The notes beneath the pieces are model-generated. The model was not told where the DNA came from. It made no database searches and worked only from the letters and a program-made list of their open reading frames with translations. 64,000 bases of DNA from Cytophagaceae bacterium (GTDB lineage Bacteria > Bacteroidota > Bacteroidia > Cytophagales > Cytophagaceae), in assembly GCA_029237685.1 (NCBI GenBank), contig JAQZBV010000001.1, positions 1 through 64,000 of the forward strand, given 5' to 3'. The position numbers were made by a program, and so were the translations under genes. Positions 1 to 7,135 of the stretch are shown piece by piece. How positions within the stretch are numbered: position 1 is the first letter of the stretch; every line of letters begins with the position of its first letter.

Positions 1-1
1 T

Positions 2-313
2 CGCTTACTTTCAAAATTTGTCAAACCAAATGGCAGCGCGCCTGTTGGATCTTCACCATGTACCGTGACGAGTTCAAAGGACGAAGAGGAAACCACTGCG
101 ATCATGCTGTATCCCAATCCCTCTGATGAAGCGTTTCAACTGGAATTAAAAGGAAGTTTTCAACTAGTGATTTACAGTGCAGATGGTGCAAGGTTAGAAT
201 CATTGGATGGCCGTGATAAAATTAGTTTTGGTAAAAATCTTCCAGCAGGCTTTTACCAAATACGACTAACGGCAGGAGCGCGCACGAAAGTGTTGAAAGC
301 AGTGAAGTATTAA
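2..313 (+). CDS. C-terminal end of a T9SS-secreted protein (5' partial)
   Basis: The reading frame is open from the first bases of the window, so this is the 3' end of a longer gene. The last ~75 residues form a typical type IX secretion sorting domain: a YPNPSDEAF motif at the start, alternating beta strands, an LPAGFYQIRL segment and a terminal KVLKAVKY. Family knowledge says this domain directs export across the outer membrane and is then cleaved. The catalytic or binding part of the protein lies upstream of the window, so its function cannot be named. A GTG at 65 is in frame but is probably internal, because coding sequence with Cys and Gly/Ser-rich residues continues upstream of it. Confidence 0.8.
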   Translation, partial: RLLSKFVKPNGSAPVGSSPCTVTSSKDEEETTAIMLYPNPSDEAFQLELKGSFQLVIYSADGARLESLDGRDKISFGKNLPAGFYQIRLTAGARTKVLKAVKY

Positions 314-353
314 TTACTCGCCTTATCCTAAGTGCATCGTTAAAAAAATATTT

Positions 354-1463
354 ATGTCTATCAGCATAGACCACATCAACATTTACGCTTCACCGATCAA
401 ACTTAAAGAACCCTTTGTCATTTCTTTGGGTCCGTTGACGCATGCGGAAAATGTGGTGATTGAGATACGCACACAGCAAGGATTGACAGGCTTTGGCGAA
501 TGCAGTCCTTTTCTTACCATCAACGGAGAGAGCATGGGCACCTCGGTAGTCGTGGCACAATTGCTGGCCAAAGTATTGAAGGGAAAAAATGTGCTCGACA
601 TAGAAGGTTGTGTGGCAGCGATGGACAAAATCATTTACGGCAACTCAAGCATCAAGAGCGCTTTTGACATGGCCTTGTATGACCTTGCTGCGCAGCATGC
701 AGAATTGCCGCTGTATGCGTTTTTAGGAGGAACGAAGAATAAAATTATACAGACCGATTATACGATCAGTCTTGGCCCTTTGGAAAAAATGGTCCGTGAT
801 GCACAACGCATCAAAGACCATGGATTCCAGATCATCAAAGTAAAGCTGGGAGGTACCAAAGAAGACGATATACAGCGCGTCAAAAGTATACGTACGGCAA
901 TTGGTCCTGAGATCACTTTGCGTATTGATGCCAATCAGGGTTGGACACCTTTAGATGCTATCGAGATTTTAAAAACCATTGCTCCGTATGATATTCAGCA
1001 TTGTGAAGAACCGATTCCACGCTGGCAATTCATGAAGCTTCCTTTTCTCTGCGCACAAAGCCCTATCCCCATCATGGCCGATGAATCCTGCTTTGACGAA
1101 CACGATGCCGAACGATTGATCGAATTGCAGGCCTGCGATTCTATCAATGTTAAACTGGGAAAGTCAGGAGGAATCTTCAAGGCATTGAAAATTATTCGAT
1201 TGGCCGAACAAGCGAAGCGGGATATTCAGATCGGAGGGTTTTTAGAGTCCAGGTTGGCCTTTACCGCTTCCGCGCACCTGGCCTTGTGCAGCGATCAGAT
1301 TTTGCATTATGATTTTGATACCCCCATGATGTTTGAAGAAGATCCGGTACAGGGAGGAATTCAATACGGTGAAAAGGGAATCGTTGAGGTGCCGGATGGG
1401 CCGGGTTTGGGCGCCGTGATGGATGCGAATTATTTGAAACGATTGAATAAAATAACGGTTTAA
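354..1463 (+). CDS. Dipeptide epimerase (enolase superfamily)
   Basis: This 369-residue protein is a muconate-lactonizing subgroup enzyme of the enolase superfamily, predicted to epimerise the C-terminal residue of dipeptides, as in L-Ala-D/L-Glu epimerases of murein peptide recycling. Visible catalytic features are the KxK pair (K162, K164), metal ligands D192, E218/E219 and D243, the opposite-face lysine K267, and the DxD motif (D320, D322) that in dipeptide epimerases binds the substrate amino terminus. Length and sequence look very close to the structurally characterised Cytophaga hutchinsonii epimerase, recalled from memory. The exact dipeptide specificity cannot be read from sequence alone. 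It begins 41 bases after the preceding gene and ends before a strong palindrome. Confidence 0.93.
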   Translation: MSISIDHINIYASPIKLKEPFVISLGPLTHAENVVIEIRTQQGLTGFGECSPFLTINGESMGTSVVVAQLLAKVLKGKNVLDIEGCVAAMDKIIYGNSSIKSAFDMALYDLAAQHAELPLYAFLGGTKNKIIQTDYTISLGPLEKMVRDAQRIKDHGFQIIKVKLGGTKEDDIQRVKSIRTAIGPEITLRIDANQGWTPLDAIEILKTIAPYDIQHCEEPIPRWQFMKLPFLCAQSPIPIMADESCFDEHDAERLIELQACDSINVKLGKSGGIFKALKIIRLAEQAKRDIQIGGFLESRLAFTASAHLALCSDQILHYDFDTPMMFEEDPVQGGIQYGEKGIVEVPDGPGLGAVMDANYLKRLNKITV

Positions 1464-1480
1464 AAATATGGTTGGTACGC

Positions 1481-1529
1481 ATTAACAAACGGTATGGGGC
1501 AATGCATTGCGCCCATACCGTTTGTTAAT
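1481..1529. repeat. Near-perfect 49-bp palindrome centred on CAATGCATTG
   Basis: The arms ATTAACAAACGGTATGGG and CCCATACCGTTTGTTAAT flank a self-complementary GCAATGCATTGC core. It lies just after the epimerase gene and could act as a terminator. The same centre occurs in the palindrome at 37433-37478, which suggests a dispersed family rather than a simple terminator. Confidence 0.75.
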
Positions 1530-1555
1530 AATTTGATTAAAATAAAAATATAGAA

Positions 1556-2158
1556 ATGACAGATTTTTTTATTTTTCGCAGATTTGACACACCGTCACAA
1601 GCGAAAGAATTCGAATGTTTTTTACGTTTTCATAACGTGGACTGTAAGATTGAACAGGATGTAAGCCATGAAGTTCTGCTGATAATTCGAAAGACAGATG
1701 AAGATAAAACAAAGAGTTTACTAGATGATCCGCAATCTGGATACAATTTACTAGTCATGAGTCCTGAAGATTTATTGTCATGGATTCAACAAGCCCATGA
1801 AGGGCACAATAAAACACATCAGCTGGCGCTTGACCTTTTAAAGATCCATGTAAAAACGATTCACACAGTCAAAAGAAATGAGTTAGAAGAAGCACGTTTA
1901 ATGGAAGAATCCAAACCAGCCTATTTATCTGTCTTCATGTACTGGTTCATATTTGTCAGTACTCTTTTTGGTGGTATAGGAGTAATGCTTGCTATACATG
2001 TAATCACCTCAAAGCTAAAATTATCCAATGGCCAACGCATTCATTTATATGTGAAGGAAGACAGAGACATGATGAAATGGGCATTAAGTGTGTTTTCCCT
2101 TTTTGTAATCGCTTTTATTGTCTACTTGCTATTCAGTTTAAACAGAAAGATAAACTAA
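1556..2158 (+). CDS. DUF2007-type protein with two C-terminal membrane segments
   Basis: The first ~65 residues match the DUF2007 (putative signal-transducing protein) pattern, seen as FRRFDTPSQAKEFECFLRF followed by strands ending near LLDDPQSGYNLLV. A second protein with this pattern is encoded at 12073. The middle (about 70-120) is helical and charged. Residues ~124-150 and ~174-197 are hydrophobic and probably cross the membrane. The role of DUF2007 is not established; it resembles small alpha-beta domains that bind ligands. The gene converges on the DUF4197 lipoprotein gene, and the two stop codons overlap in a CTAA tetranucleotide. Confidence 0.65.
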   Translation: MTDFFIFRRFDTPSQAKEFECFLRFHNVDCKIEQDVSHEVLLIIRKTDEDKTKSLLDDPQSGYNLLVMSPEDLLSWIQQAHEGHNKTHQLALDLLKIHVKTIHTVKRNELEEARLMEESKPAYLSVFMYWFIFVSTLFGGIGVMLAIHVITSKLKLSNGQRIHLYVKEDRDMMKWALSVFSLFVIAFIVYLLFSLNRKIN

Positions 2159-2907
2159 CCCTTTCTTCCAAACACCTTTTTCAAAATATCTGTTACACGA
2201 GCGCTGGCATTCTTACGAATATCCGCTTCTTCTTCAGCCACTTTTAGAAACAGCCCGTCCAGAGCCCGTTGCGTGGCATATTCACTCAATGAATTAGACT
2301 GGACTTTCGGATAATTTTTCCCTGTCAGATTAGCTGCCGTAACAGCCAGATTATATTTTGAAATCAATTCACGGTAAGCAGATTCTGCGGAGACATTACC
2401 GATGATCTTTTTATTGAGCGAAGTTGAAACTTTCGGCTGAAAAGCATTTTGCAAAGAAGTATATGTTTTTTGTCGCAGGTAATTGGTTGCGGCATTGTTG
2501 GAACCGTTGAGAATCGTTAAGCCATCTGTAATGGTAATGGAAGTGATGGCATTAACAAAAATAGGTTTTGCTTCAGAAGCGGCATCTTCCGCGGCACGGT
2601 TAATTTTTTTAGTTACTTCATCGATGAGTAGTTGACCTCCGGGCAATACAGAAAGATGTTGAGTGATCACCTGAGCTTCTTGCGGAAGTAAAATTTTAAC
2701 GGCCTGGTCGCTGAAGTAACCATCCACACGGTGAAGTTTAGAGACAGAGGTATCTGTACCAATCTTTAAAGCTTCTTTCAAACCGCGAATGATTTCTTCG
2801 TTGCTAAGGCCTGTGGTGGTTTCCAAGGGAATAAGGTTTTGCAAATTTTCACAGGATGATAGACAAAGAGTAATAAGAAGTATAAATACAGGGAGTAATT
2901 TTTTCAT
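2155..2907 (-). CDS. DUF4197 family lipoprotein
   Basis: This is a 250-residue protein with a lipoprotein signal peptide: hydrophobic residues 5-18, then a lipobox ending LSSC with Cys19. The mature part is helical and matches DUF4197 proteins in features such as GLKEALKIGTD near residue 45, the VDGYFSD segment and the C-terminal RALDGLFLKVAEEEADIR block. Family members are periplasmic or membrane-anchored and of unknown function. It is transcribed away from the epimerase cluster. Immediately upstream on the same strand lies a tiny basic gene (2968-3117) with a hairpin between them. Confidence 0.85.
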   Translation of the reverse strand: MKKLLPVFILLITLCLSSCENLQNLIPLETTTGLSNEEIIRGLKEALKIGTDTSVSKLHRVDGYFSDQAVKILLPQEAQVITQHLSVLPGGQLLIDEVTKKINRAAEDAASEAKPIFVNAITSITITDGLTILNGSNNAATNYLRQKTYTSLQNAFQPKVSTSLNKKIIGNVSAESAYRELISKYNLAVTAANLTGKNYPKVQSNSLSEYATQRALDGLFLKVAEEEADIRKNASARVTDILKKVFGRKG

Positions 2908-2932
2908 GAGATGGGAGCTATGGTTTAGTAAA

Positions 2933-2956
2933 CAGGAGCCCGCCTAAGGGCTCCTG
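2933..2956 (-). terminator. Hairpin between two minus-strand genes
   Basis: CAGGAGCCC and GGGCTCCTG form a 9-bp perfect stem with a 6-base loop. It sits just downstream of the small gene at 2968-3117 in the minus direction. The following T-run is weak, so termination is likely but not certain. Confidence 0.55.
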
Positions 2957-2967
2957 CAAAGAGTTGA

Positions 2968-3117
2968 TTAGTCCTTAGAAAAAGGCGTTTCGTTTTTCTT
3001 TTTATTGGGTGTATTTTCTTTACGCTCTCTGCTGTCCAGGTTATCGCGGATTTCCGGACTCACTTTGTGTGAAGGTGCTTGTTTTGTCTTGCTGGGTTTA
3101 TTAGTTATATTTTTCAT
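2968..3117 (-). CDS. Small lysine-rich hypothetical protein (49 aa)
   Basis: The open frame runs from ATG at 3117 to TAA at 2968. It encodes 49 residues rich in Lys, Asn, Ser and Glu, with no Cys or Trp and no hydrophobic segment, so it is probably cytoplasmic and disordered (for example KVSPEIRDNLDSRERKE). Coding status is supported by its position between a terminator-like hairpin and the next gene, and by two other tiny basic genes nearby (4590 and 4761). I recognise no family. It could be a spurious frame, though its composition resembles small disordered basic proteins common in Bacteroidota. Confidence 0.45.
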   Translation of the reverse strand: MKNITNKPSKTKQAPSHKVSPEIRDNLDSRERKENTPNKKKNETPFSKD

Positions 3118-3208
3118 AGCGGTAATTGTTAGGTGAAATTAATTGGTAAAATGGTGAGAGGATTCTATAATAAAGCAATTAAAAACGGTCTATCTCTTCT
3201 ATCATAAT

Positions 3209-4519
3209 TTATAGTTTTATCCAGCCGTATAAGTTTTCGCCGGTTTTCACATAATTGAAACCTTTATACTGCGCCAATATTTCCAGCACCTCAGAGGCAT
3301 TCAGATTTTTCACCGGTAATGCCTGATCGCTTGCTGCCGACCATAGCGTGTCAGTATTTTTTAGCACCAATCTTTTTCCTTTAGTGGTGAGACTGATGTC
3401 GTTGCTTTGCACATAGGCTTGCTGACCTTCCGGAAGAACAACGCGGCTCCAGTTTTTGGTTTTCGCTACTTGTCTCACATAAGTCCCTTTAGGGTATTTG
3501 TATAAAACTTTGCTTTTTGTTTCCGGTGCACTATGTAAGGATCCTTCTTTGACTGACACCTTATATACTTTGGCAGACAGCGATGTATCCAACATCATGC
3601 TCGATATGGAAGAGGTGGTTTGTATGTAATGCAGTGGATCCAGACTACCGTTTCTATAAATGCCAAAGTGCAGGTGCGGCGCCGTGTTGCGCGCGTTGCC
3701 TGTATTGCCAACCTGTCCCAGGGTATCACCCTGTTTAAGAGACATGCTTGTGCTTACCCATTGAGAATCAAGGTGAGCGAAATAATACGTTTGTCCTCGT
3801 TGAAGATCATAGAGCCATACGACTTTACCGCCTAAATTATTGGTCCCTGTGCTGTACACGATACCATCTGTCGGAGCAAGGACAGGTGTTCCCTTTGCGG
3901 CGAAGATGTCTACGCCCTCATGCGAGCGTTTGCCTTCGTCACGGGCATTGCCATAAAAACTTCCGATGGATTTATTGGTAGCACCTTTCACCGGATTGAT
4001 CAAAGCCGGTTGAAGAGTGATGGTTAAGGTATACCAAGTCTCGCTTAACAGTTCAGGCTGAATGCGCAATAAACATAAAGCATCTTTGTCGAATTCGTGA
4101 ACGAGAGCAAGTCCGGAATCAGCGTGCACCAAGGATTGCCAGTGATCTTTTTTCCAGACAAAAACATCTGTGAAAAGACGGGAAGAAATCGACGTTTTCG
4201 TTTGTCCGCTGATCGTTAAAATTTGTCCTGCATGAACTTGAAAGCGATAAGCACGAGCCTCTGGCCTGGCGGCTTCAAAAAAACCGGTTTCTGCATAGGG
4301 CAAAGTAACAAGAATAGAATCATTCAATGCTTGTTCACCCGCTTTTATCCATTGCTTTGCCAGAGCGCTTTCTTTTAATCCCGCTTTACCTAATGATTGC
4401 ACATAATCATCATAAGGTGAAGTTTTAAGTAGAGCCTGCTTGACAGACTTTATGCTGTTGCAACCTAACATTAAAAAACACATCAATAATATATAAAGGA
4501 AGGATCTCATCCTGTACAT
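3209..4519 (-). CDS. M23 (LytM) peptidase lipoprotein with C-terminal SH3-like region
   Basis: This 436-residue predicted lipoprotein has a signal peptide ending in the lipobox LMLGC (Cys20). A beta-rich region (about 85-170) precedes an M23 zinc metallopeptidase domain (about 175-297). The zinc and catalytic residues are visible as SHEGVD (H200, D204), FAHLD (H249) and PHLHFG (H282, H284), so the enzyme should be active. The C-terminal ~110 residues look like two bacterial SH3-type units, which would bind peptidoglycan. The likely role is cleavage of cell-wall peptide crosslinks in the periplasm. A second in-frame ATG lies three codons downstream (4510) and would also leave a normal lipoprotein signal. 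Confidence 0.9.
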   Translation of the reverse strand: MYRMRSFLYILLMCFLMLGCNSIKSVKQALLKTSPYDDYVQSLGKAGLKESALAKQWIKAGEQALNDSILVTLPYAETGFFEAARPEARAYRFQVHAGQILTISGQTKTSISSRLFTDVFVWKKDHWQSLVHADSGLALVHEFDKDALCLLRIQPELLSETWYTLTITLQPALINPVKGATNKSIGSFYGNARDEGKRSHEGVDIFAAKGTPVLAPTDGIVYSTGTNNLGGKVVWLYDLQRGQTYYFAHLDSQWVSTSMSLKQGDTLGQVGNTGNARNTAPHLHFGIYRNGSLDPLHYIQTTSSISSMMLDTSLSAKVYKVSVKEGSLHSAPETKSKVLYKYPKGTYVRQVAKTKNWSRVVLPEGQQAYVQSNDISLTTKGKRLVLKNTDTLWSAASDQALPVKNLNASEVLEILAQYKGFNYVKTGENLYGWIKL

Positions 4520-4589
4520 TTAGCCAAATAGAATGCCAAATCAACTGGCACAGGCTTTGAACAAATGAGTGAGACCTAAACGCTCTGCT

Positions 4590-4745
4590 ATGAAAAAGAA
4601 CACGTCAAAAGGTATTCTGATTGAATCAGAATCGCTTAAAAAAGCCGGTACTTACAGAGAAAGCGAACACATTGCTTCTCCGTCACATCATGCACATGCC
4701 AAACCACTGGGTAAAGATGTACTGAAAAGAGGGAAAAAAAGTTAA
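4590..4745 (+). CDS. Small basic hypothetical protein (51 aa)
   Basis: The ATG at 4590 opens a 51-codon frame ending TAA at 4745, and the next small gene starts 15 bases later. The product is hydrophilic, with a histidine cluster (SPSHHAHAKP) and a Lys/Arg-rich end (VLKRGKKS). It has no signal peptide or membrane segment. It is transcribed away from the M23 gene and with the 64-residue gene at 4761, so the two probably share a transcript that ends at the terminator at 4957. I know of no characterised family. Confidence 0.5.
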   Translation: MKKNTSKGILIESESLKKAGTYRESEHIASPSHHAHAKPLGKDVLKRGKKS

Positions 4746-4760
4746 CATAAACTTACCATT

Positions 4761-4955
4761 ATGAGCAAGCTACAAAAAAACAGCCCGATGCCTTTAAAGG
4801 TACCTAAGAAAAAGGGCAAAGGTGATGAAGGAACGGAAGCTCTCAAAAGAAGCTCTACCCTTGTCGGACAGCCGGAGTTAACTGAAAAAAACGAAGCTGA
4901 AAAGCAAAGCCAGTTCAACGAAAGAGAAAACGGATCTCATGCATACACAGACTAA
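4761..4955 (+). CDS. Small charged hypothetical protein (64 aa)
   Basis: This is a hydrophilic 64-residue protein with a basic first half (PLKVPKKKGKG) and an acidic/polar second half. It has no hydrophobic segment and no cysteine, and is probably disordered. It follows the 51-residue gene by 15 bases and is followed directly by a strong bidirectional terminator, which supports its being a real last gene of a short transcript. Short stress-related proteins of this composition occur in soil Bacteroidota, but no function can be assigned. Confidence 0.5.
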   Translation: MSKLQKNSPMPLKVPKKKGKGDEGTEALKRSSTLVGQPELTEKNEAEKQSQFNERENGSHAYTD

Positions 4956-4956
4956 T

Positions 4957-4984
4957 AAAAGGGGTCAAATTTTGACCCCTTTTT
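4957..4984. terminator. Strong bidirectional intrinsic terminator
   Basis: AAAAGGGGTCAAA and its exact complement TTTGACCCCTTTT form a 13-bp stem with almost no loop, with A and T tracts on both sides. It follows the small gene ending at 4955. Confidence 0.85.
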
Positions 4985-5188
4985 ATTTTGCACAAGTCGG
5001 ACAGGTGTTGGGCAGAATAATCCACAACGTGACGATTGATCGTGTTGCATGAAGATATATGCATCAAAAACAAAAAGTCCTGGAAATGCTCTTGTACAAA
5101 GGGTTGAAGCATTCGTGTTTTTTAGAGCTTGAAACGGCATATCGTTTGAACAAAGCAAACCTGTTCAACTATACAAACAAAAACAGCT

Positions 5189-5815
5189 ATGAGAAAAATT
5201 TTATTTGCACTTGCATTAGCATGCGGTGCCTTTGCTTCTGCAATGGCACAAGAAACGGCCATTGGGGTGACGGCAGGCATCGGGCACTCTTGGTTATCGG
5301 ATCAGGCAGGAAGAACATTGGGTCATCCCGCTTGGAATGTAGGAGGTACTTTTCTTTACAGTACAACCAGACACTGGGGTTTTGGATTTGACATTAAGTA
5401 TTCGAGAGAAGGAAGAACCACTCGTTATGCGCCGGATGATCACGTAGAAAGAGCTAACCTTGATTATATACGCGTTCCTCTTCGTGCCACGTATTTCTTT
5501 AATGAATTGGATAAAGATGTACGCTTGAAAGTTTCCTTAGCACCCACACTAGGCTTTTTGGCTGCAGCGCGTTACATGATCAGAGATGCCGGAGGCGATG
5601 AAGTATCCAATAATAGTTTCAAAGATCAAGTGAATGGATTTGACTTTGGGTTAACATTCGGTGCGGGAGTAAACTTCCGTGTGAGTGAAAGAGCCTGGTT
5701 GACCACTGAATTGGCTTACTATAATGGATTCGCTAATGTAGCGAAAGACGGAGGGACTACCCTGAACAGAAATTTGGCGCTCAATGTAGGCGTGATGTTT
5801 GGTGTAGGCAAATAA
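5189..5815 (+). CDS. Outer-membrane beta-barrel protein (porin/PorT-like fold)
   Basis: The product is 208 residues with a clear signal peptide (about 1-20, cleavage after SAMAQ). The remainder consists of amphipathic strands with alternating aromatic and small residues (LGHPAWNVGGTFLYSTT, HWGFGFDIKYSREG, VPLRATYFF) and a final strand ending in a glycine-rich FGVGK. This is the pattern of small 8-10 stranded barrels common in Bacteroidota. The function, whether structural or transport, is unknown. It is monocistronic, lying between two intrinsic terminators. Confidence 0.85.
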   Translation: MRKILFALALACGAFASAMAQETAIGVTAGIGHSWLSDQAGRTLGHPAWNVGGTFLYSTTRHWGFGFDIKYSREGRTTRYAPDDHVERANLDYIRVPLRATYFFNELDKDVRLKVSLAPTLGFLAAARYMIRDAGGDEVSNNSFKDQVNGFDFGLTFGAGVNFRVSERAWLTTELAYYNGFANVAKDGGTTLNRNLALNVGVMFGVGK

Positions 5816-5830
5816 AAATTGACAACATTA

Positions 5831-5867
5831 AAAAGAGGGGATTCGTGCGAAAGCCGATCCCCTTTTT
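5831..5867 (+). terminator. Intrinsic terminator after barrel gene
   Basis: GGGGAT pairs with ATCCCC, extended by TCG/CGA with a one-base bulge and flanked by A and T runs (CCCCTTTTTG). It begins about 15 bases after the stop codon of the barrel gene. Confidence 0.75.
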
Positions 5868-5900
5868 GTTTTCACGAGTGAAATGTAGCTATTTTGCAAC

Positions 5901-6569
5901 ATGAACATCAATGAATTCCTGATCAAACGCTATCGCCTTTCACAAGAAGAAAGCATTTTATTTTTACAGGAGCATGAGGTGTTGATCAACGGCAAGAAAG
6001 CCAGCCAGCGAGAAAACATAAGCAAAGAAGACGGGTTGATCATCGACGGAGAATTGATCCGTGAACAACAGCTATACAGTTATTACGCCTACTATAAACC
6101 AAGAGGCATTGAGTGTACGCTGAATTCAGCAATAAAAAATAATCTGGCTGACATTCTCCCTTTTGAAGAACGATTGTATCCCATTGGCCGGCTGGATAAA
6201 GAGTCGGAAGGCTTGTTGATCCTTACCAATGACGGCCGTTTGTACAAAGACATCGCACAAGCGGATCGTTTCAAAGAAAAAGAATACGAAGTGAAGGTTG
6301 ATTCTCTGTTGAGCGAACAAGCGTTACGACACATGGAAGATGGATTGGTTATAAAAGGCCGGAAGACAAGACCGGCAGCCGTTCAACAAACAAGTCCCGA
6401 AAGTTTTCGCATCGTTTTGACCCAAGGCATCAACCGTCAGATCCGACGCATGTGCTACAAACTGGGTTATGAAGTGACGGAGTTGAAGCGCATACGGATA
6501 GCTGCTGTGCGGTTAGAAAAATTAGAGCCCGGGGCTTACCGTAAATTAAGTAAAGAAGAGATATATTGA
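5901..6569 (+). CDS. Pseudouridine synthase, RsuA/RluB/RluF family
   Basis: This 222-residue enzyme is predicted to isomerise uridine to pseudouridine in ribosomal RNA. An N-terminal S4-type RNA-binding domain occupies about 1-55 (FLQEHEVLINGKKA). The catalytic domain contains the family signature GRLDKESEGLLILTNDG, in which D99 is the catalytic aspartate, and the YKPRGI motif before it. A later block GINRQIRRMCYKLG (about 175-190) matches the conserved RQIRRM element. The short C-terminus and the overall pattern resemble RluF, but the target nucleotide cannot be assigned from sequence. A two-TM small gene follows by 27 bases. Confidence 0.9.
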   Translation: MNINEFLIKRYRLSQEESILFLQEHEVLINGKKASQRENISKEDGLIIDGELIREQQLYSYYAYYKPRGIECTLNSAIKNNLADILPFEERLYPIGRLDKESEGLLILTNDGRLYKDIAQADRFKEKEYEVKVDSLLSEQALRHMEDGLVIKGRKTRPAAVQQTSPESFRIVLTQGINRQIRRMCYKLGYEVTELKRIRIAAVRLEKLEPGAYRKLSKEEIY

Positions 6570-6596
6570 ACGGCTAACAGACAGACAAACATTACG

Positions 6597-6782
6597 ATGG
6601 CGATCTTAAAAAAAATAGTTTTATATGTAAGTCTTTTCATCGCCTGGTTGATCTGCACGTTTTGGATTGTAACCACCAATTTCTTCGAATTCAATTATCC
6701 GATGAGTTTGGCTTTGTTGCCGCTGCCTTTTCTGGCTTTAATGGGATTATTATTTTATTGGAGGCGAAAGGGCAAAAAATGA
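6597..6782 (+). CDS. Small two-TM membrane protein (61 aa)
   Basis: The product has two hydrophobic stretches (about 7-26 and 36-54) and a positively charged C-terminus (YWRRKGKK), which predicts an integral inner-membrane protein with a cytoplasmic tail. It starts 27 bases after the pseudouridine synthase and is probably cotranscribed. No family was recognised. Confidence 0.6.
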   Translation: MAILKKIVLYVSLFIAWLICTFWIVTTNFFEFNYPMSLALLPLPFLALMGLLFYWRRKGKK

Positions 6783-7135
6783 TTTCCTGCTCCTCTTTTC
6801 TTCAGTTTGTTGATTGATGTAACGCTTATATCCATTGCCATAGTAGCGCATTGTTCCCGAATGAAAAGGATAAAGCGGCAGCGTTTTTTCCAGCTGGCTG
6901 GTTCATTAACCGCAAAAGCTTTTGCGAACTAGAATTTTTTTTGATTTTTCTTTCTTTCCCGAATGATCGAATAATTTGCCATTACGTTGTTTTTAGCCCG
7001 AAACAATTGCGATCTGTTTGTTCACATTCGGAAACGAAAATTGTCTTTTCTATATTAGACGTGTGCACATGCACTTAAAGAACTAAGCATTAGCCCTTTT
7101 TGCTTACTCTGATCAGCTATTAAAAATTCGACTCC
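6783..7135. other. 353-bp non-coding leader region before beta-helix gene
   Basis: I see no convincing gene here. An in-frame stretch at 6851-7078 begins only with TTG and has no recognisable features. The sequence is AT-rich toward the 3' side and contains TATATTAG near 7051, a weak match to the Bacteroidota -7 element, so this interval probably carries the promoter and leader of the beta-helix gene at 7136. Confidence 0.4.

Noticed and set aside
5059-5391. 110-codon frame overlapping the barrel gene at 5189
   Set aside because: It overlaps the signal peptide region of a clear barrel protein in another frame and has a Cys/Arg-rich composition that is not protein-like.
6851-7078. 75-codon frame before the beta-helix gene
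   Set aside because: It starts with TTG, contains no recognisable domain, and lies in an AT-rich leader region; no evidence that it is coding.
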